From: Paraburkholderia sprentiae WSM5005
GTDB taxonomy: Bacteria; Pseudomonadota; Gammaproteobacteria; Burkholderiales; Burkholderiaceae
Direction of reading: 5' to 3'
NCBI RefSeq assembly: GCF_001865575.2
Contig: NZ_CP017561.2
Span: 682,001 to 746,000, forward strand
Length of the DNA stretch: 64,000 nucleotides
Positions 16,465 through 25,948 of this stretch are shown in pieces. A program made the translations under genes and the position numbers. Numbering within the stretch: the first letter of the stretch is position 1; the number at the start of each line of letters is the position of its first letter. The notes beneath the pieces are model-generated. The model was not told where the DNA came from and did no database searches. It saw only the letters and a program-made list of their open reading frames with translations.

Positions 16465-16761
16465 ATGCGCGAGAAATCAATGGGCGACTGCAAACAGAAG
16501 CCGGGCGTGATTGTGCCAGTCGTCGACCTGAGACGTTGCGAAGGCAAGGGCGATTGCCTAGCGGTTTGCCCTGAGAATGTGTTTGAGATCCGGCGCATCG
16601 ATGAAGTCGATTATCGCAGCCTCGATTTGATGCACCGCCTCAAGCTGCGCGTGCATGGAATGAAGGTCGCCTATACACCGAACGCGCACGCCTGCCGCTC
16701 ATGCGGTCTTTGCGTGACGGCATGCCCTGAACACGCGATCAAGCTCGCCAGAACGGCATAG
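16465..16761 (+). CDS. 4Fe-4S dicluster-type ferredoxin
   Basis: 98 residues from the ATG at 16465; an upstream in-frame extension overlaps the membrane-protein gene and is not needed. The first motif is C25-EGKGD-C31-LAV-C35-P, where the middle Cys of the usual C-x2-C-x2-C-x3-CP is replaced by Lys28. The second motif is complete (CRSCGLCVTACP, Cys 77, 80, 83, 87). This suggests one [4Fe-4S] cluster plus a [3Fe-4S] or atypical cluster. It is probably a soluble electron carrier. Partner enzyme unknown; it is the last gene of the sigma-factor unit. Confidence 0.85.
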   Translation: MREKSMGDCKQKPGVIVPVVDLRRCEGKGDCLAVCPENVFEIRRIDEVDYRSLDLMHRLKLRVHGMKVAYTPNAHACRSCGLCVTACPEHAIKLARTA

Positions 16762-16866
16762 CGCTACACATTTTGGCTGATGGTTGAAGGGCAGCGTAGG
16801 CCGCTTAACGTTGCGGTCAGTCGTTGCATACGTCATCGGCATTCTCGATCTCGTCAAGGAGCGCAC

Positions 16867-17583
16867 ATGACATCAGCAACCACAGCTCTACTGCGGCGGC
16901 TTCATGAACAGAGCCAGACAGAAGTGATAGCCCGCGCACAGGCGCAATTCCGAGGATCGAGCGAGGAGTTTCTGATTCTCGCGGAGGAATACGAAACGGT
17001 CGCACCTCGACTGCGTGGACGGTTTCTCGAAACGCTCGGGCTATCGAGCGAAGACTTCCAATCCTCGCAAGATACTTCTCTATCGTTAGCCGTGTCAGCG
17101 GAAACGGGACGGTTTTTACGCAACATGGTGCTTTCGCACAAGCCGGCTCGAATCCTCGAGCTCGGCAGTTCCTGCGGTGTGTCCACGCTGTATTTCGCCG
17201 AGGCCCTTCGCACGTTAGGCAGTGGTGTGGTCGTAGCGACTGAATTCGATGCTGTTAAGTGCGCACAACTTCGGGCACACGTCGGAACGGCGGGTGTAGA
17301 CGCTTATGTCGACCTGCGGGAGGGCGATGTCTTCCAGACCGTTTCCGAACTGGACGGCACGTTCGACATCGTGTTTATCGACGTATGGGCCAACCTCTAT
17401 TTGGATCTGTTCAAGCAGATTGAACGCCTGCTACGCCCGGGATCTATCGTTCTCGCCGACAACATGTACACAGCCGAGGACGCCGTTCGGCCTTACAAGC
17501 ACTATCTCGACGACGATCCGCGCTTTTCGACCACGACGCTGGACTTTGAATCGGGGATCGAATTTACGGTCGTCGTTTCTTAA
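16867..17583 (+). CDS. SAM-dependent O-methyltransferase (class I, family 3-like)
   Basis: 238 residues from the ATG at 16867, behind CAAGGAGCGCAC. The SAM motif is RILELGSSCGVSTLYFAEAL. VVVATEFDAVKCAQLRAH, EGDVFQTVSELDGTFDIVFI and LLRPGSIVLADNM follow, as in family-3 O-methyltransferases related to caffeoyl-CoA and catechol methyltransferases. The acidic residues in DIVFIDVW may bind the metal of that family. It is 105 bp after the ferredoxin gene, so it may have its own promoter. Substrate unknown. Confidence 0.85.
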   Translation: MTSATTALLRRLHEQSQTEVIARAQAQFRGSSEEFLILAEEYETVAPRLRGRFLETLGLSSEDFQSSQDTSLSLAVSAETGRFLRNMVLSHKPARILELGSSCGVSTLYFAEALRTLGSGVVVATEFDAVKCAQLRAHVGTAGVDAYVDLREGDVFQTVSELDGTFDIVFIDVWANLYLDLFKQIERLLRPGSIVLADNMYTAEDAVRPYKHYLDDDPRFSTTTLDFESGIEFTVVVS

Positions 17584-17824
17584 GCTGATGAAGGGCTTTT
17601 CGCGCGCGTCGGCGCGGATGACGTTCGTCACCGCTATTGCGACGCGGCCCGTGCTGACGGTGAACGGAGGCTCGTGGATGAGCGCGGTCACCTTACATCA
17701 TCGTTGCTTGGCGACCAGTTCGTTTGAGTTAGACTGCAATCTCTCTCTCTCGCCTGCTCGGCACTGTCTTCATTTCGCAGGCGAAGCTCCGCACGTAACA
17801 GACCATTCAGCATGGAAGATCACT

Positions 17825-18781
17825 ATGGACGTCCCAGGTGCGCGACAGGGTCATCCCGGGTCACTCTATCGTGCGACGCTTCTGATGATCGTCGCGACAT
17901 CACTTTGGGGGGTATCGTTCGTTGCACCTTTGATCCTAAGCGCATATTCGCCGATGCAGATCACGTTTGGGCGATTTTTCTTTTACGGAATCGTTTCGAT
18001 CGCAGTTCTGCTTTCGACTTACAGCGCCAGGCCTCTCCGCATGCGTGCCTGGGTCCGCGCAGGGGCGTATGGCTTAGCCGGCAATATCCTTTTTTCGATT
18101 CTGGTCAGCTTCGGAATACAGGACACGGGTGCCGAGGTGTGCATTCCAATGATCGGCCTCTTGCCTATCTGCGTTTCGATTGCGGGTAACCGTCATCTAC
18201 CGACTGCGACATGGCGCCGTCTTGTTGTGCCGTTTGCAATGATCACGGTAGGTCTCGGTGTTGTCGTGGTCGTCCAGAGCGGCCTTCTGGCGCATTCGTT
18301 GCGTTTTTCCTGGCCGGGCGTCGCTGCCATTGCGGTGACGGTGATCGTATGGACCTGGTACGCAATCTCGAACTCGCGGTTCCTGCGCGAGAATCCCGCC
18401 ATTTCAAGTGGACACTGGTCCAGCGCGATCGGTGTCGCAACATTCATTCTGGCGGCTGCCATAGCCGGTTTCGAAGCGATCAAAACAGGAAATCTTATGC
18501 CCGCGGCGTCGGCGTCTCACCGACATGAACTTGTCCTGTTCGTTGCGGTCACGCTGGTTCTCGGTGTGGGCTCGTCCTGGCTTGCAACGATTCTCTTCAA
18601 CAGGGCGTCGCATGCACTTCCTATGACGCTCGTCGGCCAGTTGATCGTGCTCGAGACAATTTTCGGTATCGCTTACGTGTGCCTTTATCAGCGTTCGCTG
18701 CCCCCATTGAGCCAAGCTTTTGGTATGGCGCTCTCGATTGCGGGGATCTGGCTTTCAGCGCGCGAGCTGCTCAAACGCTGA
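17825..18781 (+). CDS. DMT/EamA-family transporter
   Basis: 318 residues from the ATG at 17825, with about ten hydrophobic segments. The first is ATLLMIVATSLWGVSFVAPL and the last is AFGMALSIAGIWLSARELLK. Two EamA repeats are visible, each opening with a short helix and a Trp-rich turn (SLWGVSF; IVWTWYAISN). Such inner-membrane proteins export metabolites or take up nucleotide sugars and amino acids; the substrate is not predictable. The gene stands alone and its end lies 17 bp from the convergent ureG, close to the boundary between accessory and core DNA. Confidence 0.88.
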   Translation: MDVPGARQGHPGSLYRATLLMIVATSLWGVSFVAPLILSAYSPMQITFGRFFFYGIVSIAVLLSTYSARPLRMRAWVRAGAYGLAGNILFSILVSFGIQDTGAEVCIPMIGLLPICVSIAGNRHLPTATWRRLVVPFAMITVGLGVVVVVQSGLLAHSLRFSWPGVAAIAVTVIVWTWYAISNSRFLRENPAISSGHWSSAIGVATFILAAAIAGFEAIKTGNLMPAASASHRHELVLFVAVTLVLGVGSSWLATILFNRASHALPMTLVGQLIVLETIFGIAYVCLYQRSLPPLSQAFGMALSIAGIWLSARELLKR

Positions 18782-18798
18782 TGGCCCAAACCCACCGC

Positions 18799-19452
18799 TC
18801 ACACCAACAACCCCTTCTTCTCAATAAACTTCACCACGTCGTCAAGGCCCTCGAGCACCTTCAGATTACACATCACAAACGGCCGGTCGCCGCGCATCTT
18901 CTTCGCATCCGACGCCATCACATCGAGGTTCGCGCCCACCATCGGCGCAAGATCCGTCTTATTGATCACCAGCAGGTCCGACTTCGTGATCCCCGGCCCG
19001 CCCTTGCGCGGAATCTTCTCGCCCCCCGCGACGTCGATCACGTAGATCGTCAGGTCCGACAGCTCCGGACTGAATGTCGCCGCGAGGTTGTCGCCGCCCG
19101 ATTCGATGAAGACGATGTCCGCGTTCGGAAAGCGCGTGAGCATGCGGTCGACCGCTTCGAGGTTGATCGACGCGTCCTCGCGGATCGCCGTGTGCGGGCA
19201 CCCGCCCGTTTCGACGCCCATGATGCGCTCGGCCGGTAGTGCGCCCGCGACCGTCAGCAGCCGCTGATCCTCTTTCGTGTAGATGTCGTTCGTGATCGCG
19301 ACGAGGTCGTACCGGTCGCGCATCGCCTTGCACAGCATTTCGAGCAGCGTGGTCTTGCCCGAGCCAACCGGGCCGCCGACGCCCACGCGCAGCGGCGGCA
19401 GCTTCTTGGTGCGGGCCGGGGTGGCGGAAGCGGAATGATGAAGTGCGTTCAT
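18799..19452 (-). CDS. ureG: Urease accessory GTPase UreG
   Basis: 217 residues. The P-loop is [20 protein letters not shown], then [14 protein letters not shown], the metal-binding [20 protein letters not shown] (Cys-Pro-His), [18 protein letters not shown], and the GTPase specificity motif NKTDLA. UreG couples GTP hydrolysis to nickel delivery into apo-urease with UreF, UreD and UreE in the cytoplasm. It is the last gene of the urease cluster, 19 bp after ureF. Length is normal. Confidence 0.97.
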   Translation of the reverse strand: MNALHHSASATPARTKKLPPLRVGVGGPVGSGKTTLLEMLCKAMRDRYDLVAITNDIYTKEDQRLLTVAGALPAERIMGVETGGCPHTAIREDASINLEAVDRMLTRFPNADIVFIESGGDNLAATFSPELSDLTIYVIDVAGGEKIPRKGGPGITKSDLLVINKTDLAPMVGANLDVMASDAKKMRGDRPFVMCNLKVLEGLDDVVKFIEKKGLLV

Positions 19453-19471
19453 GATGGATCGTGGAATCGTG

Positions 19472-20152
19472 CTACGAGCGGAAGAGCCGCGAATACTGCG
19501 ACTCGTGGCGCGCCGACAGAATGCCGAGCTGCGGCGCGAACGTGTTGAGGTCATCACGCGAGGTCGCGAGCGCGCGCGTGACGGCCGCGTCGATCGGCTC
19601 GCGCAGCGCGACGATGATGCGCTGTCCCGCGAGCTGGCCGAGCGGCACCGCCTTTAACGCGGCGGCCGCCTGGTTCTCGACCCAGCTGAACGCGTAGGCG
19701 GCGAGCGCCGCATCGACTGCGGCATCGTGCGCATAGGCGGCGAAGGCGAACGCGCTCGGCTGCGCGAGCGGCGTGAGCGACGCGAGCGTCGCGCGTCTTG
19801 CCGCATCGCCCCATTCGAGCGACACACACAGCTGTCGCAGCGACCAGCCCATCTGCTCGGTTTCGCGGCGCAGTTCAGCGGACTCGCGACTGGCGAGAAA
19901 TTCGGCGTTGGCGTTAGCGAGTTCCACGGCGTCATGCCTGCGCCAGCGTTCCATCTGCTGCGCGAGGAACGGCAATTCGCCGCGCGCGAGCACGTCGGTC
20001 AGGCCGCGGTCGATCCATCTGCGCGCGGACTCGGCGTCAGTGATCAAGCCCGCTTCGATCGCCGCTTCGAGACCCTGTGAATAGCTGAACGCGCCGATCG
20101 GCAGCGCCGGCGACGCGAGATGCAGCAGCGCGGTGAGTTCAGCGATGCGCAT
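19472..20152 (-). CDS. ureF: Urease accessory protein UreF
   Basis: 226 residues from the ATG at 20152 ([20 protein letters not shown], then [15 protein letters not shown]), the classical UreF start. An in-frame ATG at 20173 would add seven residues. The protein is all-helical and ends with [11 protein letters not shown], a typical UreF tail that contacts UreG and UreD. Its start overlaps the end of ureE by 14 bp, indicating translational coupling. UreF scaffolds the nickel-insertion complex. Confidence 0.95.
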   Translation of the reverse strand: MRIAELTALLHLASPALPIGAFSYSQGLEAAIEAGLITDAESARRWIDRGLTDVLARGELPFLAQQMERWRRHDAVELANANAEFLASRESAELRRETEQMGWSLRQLCVSLEWGDAARRATLASLTPLAQPSAFAFAAYAHDAAVDAALAAYAFSWVENQAAAALKAVPLGQLAGQRIIVALREPIDAAVTRALATSRDDLNTFAPQLGILSARHESQYSRLFRS

Positions 20153-20741
20153 GACGATGCGGTGGATGTCCATGTCCGCACGATTCGTCGTGCACGTGGT
20201 CATGGTCGTGAGGATGCTCATGCCCATGATGCTCGCCAAACACCTGCTGCGCGATCGCATAGTCCTCGGCGAACGTCTCGTCGTGCCCATGCTTATGTCC
20301 GCCGCCGTACGCACCGGCTTCGGGCTGAAACGGCAGCGACACCTGCTCGACCGTCGCACCGATGCGCGCCAGCATGTCGGCCAGCACCGGATCGTATTCG
20401 AGCTTCAGATAATCGGCGCCCACTTCGACTGGCGTATGGCGATTGCCGAGGTGATACGCGGCGCGCGTCAACGTCAACGCATTCGGCGCTCGTACGTAAA
20501 GCACGGTTTCATGCGCCGCCACCACACGCACGAGCCCGCCATCGTCGGCAACGAGCACGTCGCCGTCGCGCAGCACGGTGCCGCGCGGCAGCAGCAATGC
20601 GACTTCCTCGCCGTTATCGAGCGTCGCGGCAAGACGGCTCTTGCGACGTTCATCGAACGCGAGTGTCAGGCTCGGCGCACGCTTGACGAGCACCGGCGCG
20701 ATCTTCAGATGCGGCGCGAGAAGTTTGTTCAGTGTACGCAT
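20139..20741 (-). CDS. ureE: Urease accessory nickel metallochaperone UreE
   Basis: 200 residues from the ATG at 20741 ([20 protein letters not shown]). The N-terminal peptide-binding domain is followed by the metal domain ([20 protein letters not shown]), which carries the conserved nickel-site His. The C-terminal 55 residues are very rich in His and Asp ([20 protein letters not shown] then [12 protein letters not shown]), a nickel-storage tail as in Klebsiella UreE. It starts 3 bp after the ureC stop. Confidence 0.95.
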   Translation of the reverse strand: MRTLNKLLAPHLKIAPVLVKRAPSLTLAFDERRKSRLAATLDNGEEVALLLPRGTVLRDGDVLVADDGGLVRVVAAHETVLYVRAPNALTLTRAAYHLGNRHTPVEVGADYLKLEYDPVLADMLARIGATVEQVSLPFQPEAGAYGGGHKHGHDETFAEDYAIAQQVFGEHHGHEHPHDHDHVHDESCGHGHPPHRHAHR

Positions 20742-20743
20742 GA

Positions 20744-22450
20744 TCAGAACAGGAAATAGCGTTGCGCCATCGGCAGCACGGTGGCTGGATCGCAGGTCAG
20801 CAACTGACCGTCGGCGATCACCTGATAGGTTTCCGGATCGACGCTGATGTTCGGGCGCCACGCGTTGTGAATCATGTCGGCCTTTGTCACGTTGCGGCAG
20901 TTCTTCACCGCGACGATGCGTTTATGCAAACCATAGCGTTCGGCGATGTTCGCATCGGCGGCGAGTTGCGAGACGAAGGTCAGCGACGTGCGGCTCAGCG
21001 CGCCGCCGCGCGTCGCGAACATCTCGCGATAGTGCACGGGCTGCGGCGTCGGAATCGATGCATTCGGGTCGCCCATCTGCGCCATCGCGATCATGCCGCC
21101 CTTCAGGATCAGCGACGGCTTGATGCCGAAGAACGCCGGTTCCCAGAACACGAGGTCGGCCCACTTGCCAGGCTCGATCGAACCGACTTCATGCGCGATG
21201 CCATGCGTGATCGCCGGATTGATCGTGTACTTCGCGACATAGCGTTTCGCGCGGAAATTGTCGTGCCGTGCGTTGTCCTCGGGCAGCGCGCCGCGTTGCA
21301 CCTTCATCTTATGCGCGGTCTGCCACGTGCGGATGATCACTTCGCCGACGCGGCCCATCGCCTGCGAATCCGAAGAGAGCATCGACAGCGCGCCCAGGTC
21401 GTGCAGGATGTCCTCCGCGGCGATGGTCTCGCGGCGAATCCGCGATTCGGCGAACGCGATGTCTTCGGCAATCGACGGATCGAGGTGATGGCACACCATC
21501 AGCATGTCGAGATGCTCATCGAGCGTGTTGACCGTATAGGGCCGCGTCGGATTCGTCGACGACGGCAGCACGTTCGCCTCGCCGCACACCTTGATGATGT
21601 CCGGGGCGTGGCCGCCGCCCGCGCCCTCGGTGTGATACGTGTGGATCGTGCGGCCCTTGAACGCGGCGACGGTCGTTTCCACGAAGCCCGCTTCGTTCAG
21701 CGTATCCGTGTGGATCGCGACCTGCGTGTCGGTATCGTCGGCGACCGACAGGCAGTTGTCGATCGCCGCGGGCGTCGTGCCCCAGTCCTCGTGCAGCTTC
21801 AGGCCGATCGCGCCCGCGGCGATCTGTTCGGTGAGCGGTGCCGGCTGGCTCACGTTGCCCTTGCCGAGAAAGCCGAGGTTCATCGGATAACCGTCGGCCG
21901 CTTGCAGCATGCGTTCGAGATGCCACGGCCCCGGCGTGCAGGTGGTCGCATTCGTGCCGGTCGCGGGGCCGGTGCCGCCGCCGAGCATCGTCGTCACGCC
22001 GCTCGCGAGCGCTTCTTCGATCTGCTGCGGGCTGATGAAATGGATGTGCGTATCGATGCCGCCCGCGGTCACGATCAGCCCTTCGCCCGCGATCACTTCG
22101 GTGGCGGCGCCAATCGCGATCGTCACGTTCGGCTGGATGTCGGGATTGCCAGCCTTGCCGATCGCGGCGATGCGGCCATCCTTGATGCCGATGTCGGCCT
22201 TGACGATGCCCCAGTGATCGAGGATCACCGCGTTCGTCACGACGGTATCGACGACATCGGCATGCACGCGCTGCGACTGGCCCATGCCGTCGCGAATCAC
22301 CTTGCCGCCACCGAACTTGACCTCTTCGCCGTAGGTCGTGAAGTCGCGCTCGATCTCGATCAGCAGTTCGGTGTCGGCGAGGCGCACGCGGTCGCCGGTG
22401 GTGGGGCCGAACATCTCCGCGTACGCGCGGCGGCCAATGCGTAATGTCAT
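20744..22450 (-). CDS. ureC: Urease alpha subunit UreC
   Basis: 568 residues, the normal length, from the ATG at 22450 ([20 protein letters not shown]). Visible are the nickel ligands in [10 protein letters not shown] (His-x-His), the carbamylated Lys in [12 protein letters not shown], and the active-site flap [20 protein letters not shown]. The end is [13 protein letters not shown]. It hydrolyses urea to ammonia and carbamate in the cytoplasm as the (ABC)3 complex. It follows ureB by 76 bp. Confidence 0.98.
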   Translation of the reverse strand: MTLRIGRRAYAEMFGPTTGDRVRLADTELLIEIERDFTTYGEEVKFGGGKVIRDGMGQSQRVHADVVDTVVTNAVILDHWGIVKADIGIKDGRIAAIGKAGNPDIQPNVTIAIGAATEVIAGEGLIVTAGGIDTHIHFISPQQIEEALASGVTTMLGGGTGPATGTNATTCTPGPWHLERMLQAADGYPMNLGFLGKGNVSQPAPLTEQIAAGAIGLKLHEDWGTTPAAIDNCLSVADDTDTQVAIHTDTLNEAGFVETTVAAFKGRTIHTYHTEGAGGGHAPDIIKVCGEANVLPSSTNPTRPYTVNTLDEHLDMLMVCHHLDPSIAEDIAFAESRIRRETIAAEDILHDLGALSMLSSDSQAMGRVGEVIIRTWQTAHKMKVQRGALPEDNARHDNFRAKRYVAKYTINPAITHGIAHEVGSIEPGKWADLVFWEPAFFGIKPSLILKGGMIAMAQMGDPNASIPTPQPVHYREMFATRGGALSRTSLTFVSQLAADANIAERYGLHKRIVAVKNCRNVTKADMIHNAWRPNISVDPETYQVIADGQLLTCDPATVLPMAQRYFLF

Positions 22451-22526
22451 GGTGTGGGTCCGGAATGAGCGAGAGGCATGGCAAGGCAAAGCAGGGCGGT
22501 CGAAACGCCAGGGTGCAGGCAGCGCA

Positions 22527-22832
22527 TCACAGTTTGCCCATCACCTTGCCGTTGAAGCCGTAGACGATGCGCTCGCCGGCCAGTGCGACGAGTTCGACCG
22601 TGCGCTCCTGACCGGGCTCGAAGCGTACCGCCGTGCCCGCCGCGATGTTCAGGCGAAAGCCGCGCGCCGCTTCGCGATCGAACGACAGCGCATCGTTCAC
22701 TTCGTAGAAATGATAGTGCGAGCCGATCTGCACCGGACGGTCGCCGGTATTGGACACGACCACCGTGAGCGTCGCGCGGCCAGCGTTCAGTTCGTGCTCG
22801 CCGTCGTCGATGAGGAGTTCGCCGGGAATCAT
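22527..22832 (-). CDS. ureB: Urease beta subunit UreB
   Basis: 101 residues: [20 protein letters not shown] at the start, the conserved [20 protein letters not shown] in the middle and [15 protein letters not shown] at the end. The length and motifs are those of the separate UreB subunit of bacterial three-subunit ureases. It starts 25 bp after ureA. Confidence 0.97.
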   Translation of the reverse strand: MIPGELLIDDGEHELNAGRATLTVVVSNTGDRPVQIGSHYHFYEVNDALSFDREAARGFRLNIAAGTAVRFEPGQERTVELVALAGERIVYGFNGKVMGKL

Positions 22833-22857
22833 GAGGCCTGCCTTGACGGTGGGGAGT

Positions 22858-23160
22858 TCAGGGAATCGGATGATGGACGGTCACGAGCTTGGTGCCGTCC
22901 GGGAACGTCGCTTCGACCTGGATGTCGGGGATCATCTCGGGCACGCCTTCCATCACGTCGGCGCGCGTGAGCAGCGTGGTGCCGTAGTGCATCACCTCGG
23001 CCACGCTTTTGCCGTCGCGCGCGGCTTCCATCAGCGCGGCGGTGATGAAGGCGACCGCCTCCGGATAGTTTAGCTTGAGGCCGCGCGCGCGGCGCCGTTC
23101 GGCGAGCAGCGCGGCGGTGAAGATCAGCAGCTTGTCCTTCTCGCGAGGTGTCAGCTTCAT
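22858..23160 (-). CDS. ureA: Urease gamma subunit UreA
   Basis: 100 residues from the ATG at 23160 ([20 protein letters not shown]). [40 protein letters not shown] and [11 protein letters not shown] are diagnostic of UreA. An in-frame extension upstream to 23217 is unlike the family. It opens the structural part of the cluster but is separated from ureD by a gene for a binding protein, which lies 126 bp upstream. Confidence 0.97.
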   Translation of the reverse strand: MKLTPREKDKLLIFTAALLAERRRARGLKLNYPEAVAFITAALMEAARDGKSVAEVMHYGTTLLTRADVMEGVPEMIPDIQVEATFPDGTKLVTVHHPIP

Positions 23161-23286
23161 CGGGTGGGGGTCTCGGCGTTGATGTGTCGTGGCGGCGCGC
23201 TCGTCGCGTCGCGCCATCAGCCGGTTACGGTATCAAGCCCGGCTAACGGCGCGCTTACAACTCCGTCTGCAACCGCGCTCGCGGCA

Positions 23287-24099
23287 TTACAGATCGGCGG
23301 GCAGCGGTGCGCCGAACCACTTCTTCGACATCGCGGCGAGCGTGCCGTCGTGTTTGGCCTGCGCGATCGCGGCATCGACCTTCTGCTGCAGGCGCGGCTC
23401 GTTCTTGTTCATGCCGACGAAGCACGGCGAGTTCTTGATCACGAACTTCGGCTCCGGACGGCGCGGCGGATTCTTCGCAAGGATCGCGGCAGCGACGATA
23501 TTGCCGGCCGCGATCAGCTGCACCTGGCCGGACAGGAACGCGGCGATCGTCGCGTTGTTGTCCTCGAAGCGTTTGATCGTCGCGTTCGGCGCCATTTGCG
23601 TGAGACCGATTTCCTCGAGCGCACCGCGCGTCGCGCCGACGGTCTTGCCGGTGAGATCGGCGGGACCGCTGACCTTGAGATCGGCAGGGCCGAACACACC
23701 CTGATAGTACGGCGCGTAGGCGCTCGAGAAGTCGATCACCTTCTCGCGCTCAGGCGTTTTGCCGAGCGACGAGATCACGAGGTCGACCTTGCCCGTTTGC
23801 AGATACGGAATGCGGTTCGCGCTGTTGACGGGGACGAGTTCGAGCTTCACGTTCATCGCTCGGGCGAGCAGCGCGGCCGTGTCGATATCGTAGCCCTGCG
23901 GTTTCATGTCGGCGCCGACCGAGCCGAACGGCGGATAGTCCTCGGGCACGGCGACCTTCAGCACGCCGGCCTTCGCGATGTTGTCGAGCGTGTCGGCGTG
24001 CGCGTCGCGCGCATGAAACGCGAGGTTGGCGACGATGGGCAGGGCGAGCAATGCGGTCAGCAAGGCGCGGCGCGCGGAGCGGGGGAGCGTGCGGATCAT
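23287..24099 (-). CDS. Polar amino-acid-type ABC transporter substrate-binding protein
   Basis: 270 residues from the ATG at 24099. The N-terminus has a twin-arginine-free Sec signal (RRALLTALLALPIVANLAFH, cleavage near HADT). The mature part is a family-3 solute-binding protein: LKVAVPEDYPPFGSVGADMK, YDIDTAALLARAMNVKLELV, VDLVISSLGKTPEREKVIDF, GKTVGATRGALEEIG. No permease or ATPase is adjacent. It sits between ureD and ureA in the same orientation, with gaps of 216 and 126 bp. The ligand is probably a polar amino acid or a related nitrogen compound. Its place in the urease cluster suggests joint nitrogen control, which is inference. Confidence 0.9.
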   Translation of the reverse strand: MIRTLPRSARRALLTALLALPIVANLAFHARDAHADTLDNIAKAGVLKVAVPEDYPPFGSVGADMKPQGYDIDTAALLARAMNVKLELVPVNSANRIPYLQTGKVDLVISSLGKTPEREKVIDFSSAYAPYYQGVFGPADLKVSGPADLTGKTVGATRGALEEIGLTQMAPNATIKRFEDNNATIAAFLSGQVQLIAAGNIVAAAILAKNPPRRPEPKFVIKNSPCFVGMNKNEPRLQQKVDAAIAQAKHDGTLAAMSKKWFGAPLPADL

Positions 24100-24315
24100 G
24101 GGGCGGGAGCGTGGGTGGTGGTCGTGTCGTTGGTGTCGGGTTGTCGCTGGCTTCATCGAGGCCGGCCGCGAGGTGGCGAATGCAATGCAAGCTGTGTGCC
24201 ATCGCGCTGCGCTATGGCCGGCGGCGCGCTGAGCCCGGCTCGCGCACAGCGTTGGTGCGTGGGCCCGCGCCGGCTTGGTGCGCGAAGAGTGGATGAAGAT
24301 AAAGAGGACGCGTTC

Positions 24316-25185
24316 TCAGGTCGACCAGATCCGCAACGGCACCGCCGCAACACCATGCACGACCGGCCGCAATTGCAGCCAGCAGCGCGTGAGCGCGTGC
24401 TGCAGCGATTCCATCGAGCGCGACACGGCGCGCACGAGCAGCACGCCGTTCGTCACGCACGAGGCGGCCGCTCGCAACGTATCGTCGAACGGCAGTTGCG
24501 CGCTCAGCGATTCGGCGAGCGCGTCGTCGCACGCGGCGCCTACCGCCCACAACGTGCCGTAGGCCGGAAAGCCGGCGAGACCTTGCGGCGCGTCGCGCAG
24601 CGGATCGTCGGCGGTGAGGCTCGCGCGTTCGAACCACAGCAGCTCGCCATTCGCGCCGACGATTCGCGACAGCGTGCGCAAGCTACCCGCCGACCAGCGT
24701 TCGCCGGCCGCCTGCCGTCCGAGCTGCGTCGCGTCCCAGCCGATCGCGCTCGCGCCGTCGGCGAGCGTCAGCGAAAAATCGAGTTGCGCGTTGGCGTGAT
24801 CGAACACGATGTTGTTCTGCGGCAGCCAGTCGAGCTTCGCGTGCTCGCCGACCTGCAGCGCGATGCGCTGCCGCGCCGCGCGGCCGTTCGACTTGTACCA
24901 CTTGGTTGCGCCCGGCGTGGTCAGCACCGCATGGCTGTGCGCGGCGAGCGTGATGTCGATGTCGAGCTGATCGCCACCCGCGACACCGCCGGGCGGATGC
25001 ACGATCACCGCGTGGCAGATCGCCGGGCCTTCCGGGTAGAGCGGCCGCTGCACGCGCAGCGGCCCATCGTGCAGCCGGTGCGCGAGCGTCGTGCGAGCGT
25101 CGCCGCCGACGAAGCCGAGTTCGAGACGCGCGCGCCACGGCGTGGGCGCGTCGGCGAGCGTGGCGTGGTTTTCGTGAAGCGACAT
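24316..25185 (-). CDS. ureD: Urease accessory protein UreD
   Basis: 289 residues. Diagnostic segments are [60 protein letters not shown] and [20 protein letters not shown]. UreD (UreH) binds apo-urease and forms a tunnel with UreF through which nickel passes. It lies 70 bp downstream of a 65-residue ORF on the same strand and is separated from ureA by the binding-protein gene, an unusual split of the cluster. Confidence 0.95.
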   Translation of the reverse strand: MSLHENHATLADAPTPWRARLELGFVGGDARTTLAHRLHDGPLRVQRPLYPEGPAICHAVIVHPPGGVAGGDQLDIDITLAAHSHAVLTTPGATKWYKSNGRAARQRIALQVGEHAKLDWLPQNNIVFDHANAQLDFSLTLADGASAIGWDATQLGRQAAGERWSAGSLRTLSRIVGANGELLWFERASLTADDPLRDAPQGLAGFPAYGTLWAVGAACDDALAESLSAQLPFDDTLRAAASCVTNGVLLVRAVSRSMESLQHALTRCWLQLRPVVHGVAAVPLRIWST

Positions 25186-25255
25186 GCGGATGGGTGGGGG
25201 AATCGGCGTGCGGCGAGAATAGCACGCGTGTCGAAGCGCGGAACCCGCGGTAGGA

Positions 25256-25453
25256 CTACGACGCGGTGCCTTCAGGCGAGGCCTCGGTCACCGCCAGCAC
25301 CTTGATGCCCTCCCACTGCGGATGCAGCAGCCGTAGCAGCGCAAGAATCGCGCGGGGCGTGTTTTCCTCGACGGTCAACGAGTCGCTGCCTGTCTGGACT
25401 GCTTTCTTGCCATGCTGGCAGTACTGGTATTCGACGTGAACCGTCACCGACAT
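25256..25453 (-). CDS. Small hypothetical protein (65 aa)
   Basis: ATG follows CGGAGAAAAAAC. The sequence starts [20 protein letters not shown] and continues [20 protein letters not shown]. It has one Cys and a predicted strand-strand-helix layout, with no signal peptide. No family recognised. Its location between the urea transporter and urease genes, on the same strand, suggests a role in urea metabolism or regulation. Composition and ribosome site support a real gene. Confidence 0.6.
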   Translation of the reverse strand: MSVTVHVEYQYCQHGKKAVQTGSDSLTVEENTPRAILALLRLLHPQWEGIKVLAVTEASPEGTAS

Positions 25454-25513
25454 GTTTTTTCTCCGTTGTGGAACGATGTTGTGCCGCTAACCCGGACCGT
25501 ATCACGGCCGTGG

Positions 25514-25873
25514 CTAGCGCACGAGTGTCGGCGCGGCGTGATCGTCCGCACCCCGTTCCGCGCGATCGATGAATCCGCAATCAAGCAATAGCTGACAGAA
25601 GGCTTGCGGCGAACACGACGGCCCGGTCATGTCGGCCATTCTCGCGAGAACGTCGGGGAACGATGCGAGCACGCGCCAGCTGTCGTAGTACGCGTGCAGC
25701 TGCGGCGCGAGTTCGTTGCCGAGCTTCTCCCAGCGCACCGACAGCATGCCGACGGTACCGCCGCTATCGACCTCGAATAGCCCAAAAGTGACTGCCGACA
25801 CGACGTTCATCACCCTGCAATACGAAGCGGGGTTGTTGTAGAACTCGCGTCTGAGCTGTTTTTCGTCGTCCAT
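25514..25873 (-). CDS. Hypothetical protein (119 aa)
   Basis: Starts at the ATG at 25873 (MDDEKQLRREFYNNPASYCR), with GAGGTGG upstream; a GTG at 25882 would add three residues. The protein is helical with aromatic residues (LHAYYDSWRVLASFPDVLAR) and three Cys, without signal or membrane segments. No family recognised. It lies between urtE and the 65-residue gene in the same direction and is probably part of the same transcription unit. Confidence 0.65.
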   Translation of the reverse strand: MDDEKQLRREFYNNPASYCRVMNVVSAVTFGLFEVDSGGTVGMLSVRWEKLGNELAPQLHAYYDSWRVLASFPDVLARMADMTGPSCSPQAFCQLLLDCGFIDRAERGADDHAAPTLVR

Positions 25874-25948
25874 GGTGTCCACCTCATCCGACCGTTGCGG
25901 CGCTGCCTAGCCTGTGTAACGGTCGCGCGGCGGATAACTTGAGCGCGC

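Noticed and set aside
17730..17760. A CT-dinucleotide run as a phase-variation tract
   Set aside because: The run is only about five repeats and lies outside any reading frame or promoter box that I can support.
17306..17824. N-terminal extension of the DMT transporter
   Set aside because: It overlaps the methyltransferase gene and its composition changes abruptly at 17825, where the first membrane helix begins.
20762..22444. A 560-codon open frame antisense to ureC
   Set aside because: It mirrors ureC codon by codon. Long antisense frames are expected at this GC content, and the product is Arg-, His- and Ala-rich with no domain.
23164..25305. A 713-codon plus-strand frame across the urease accessory region
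   Set aside because: Antisense to ureD and the binding-protein gene, both recognised by motifs.
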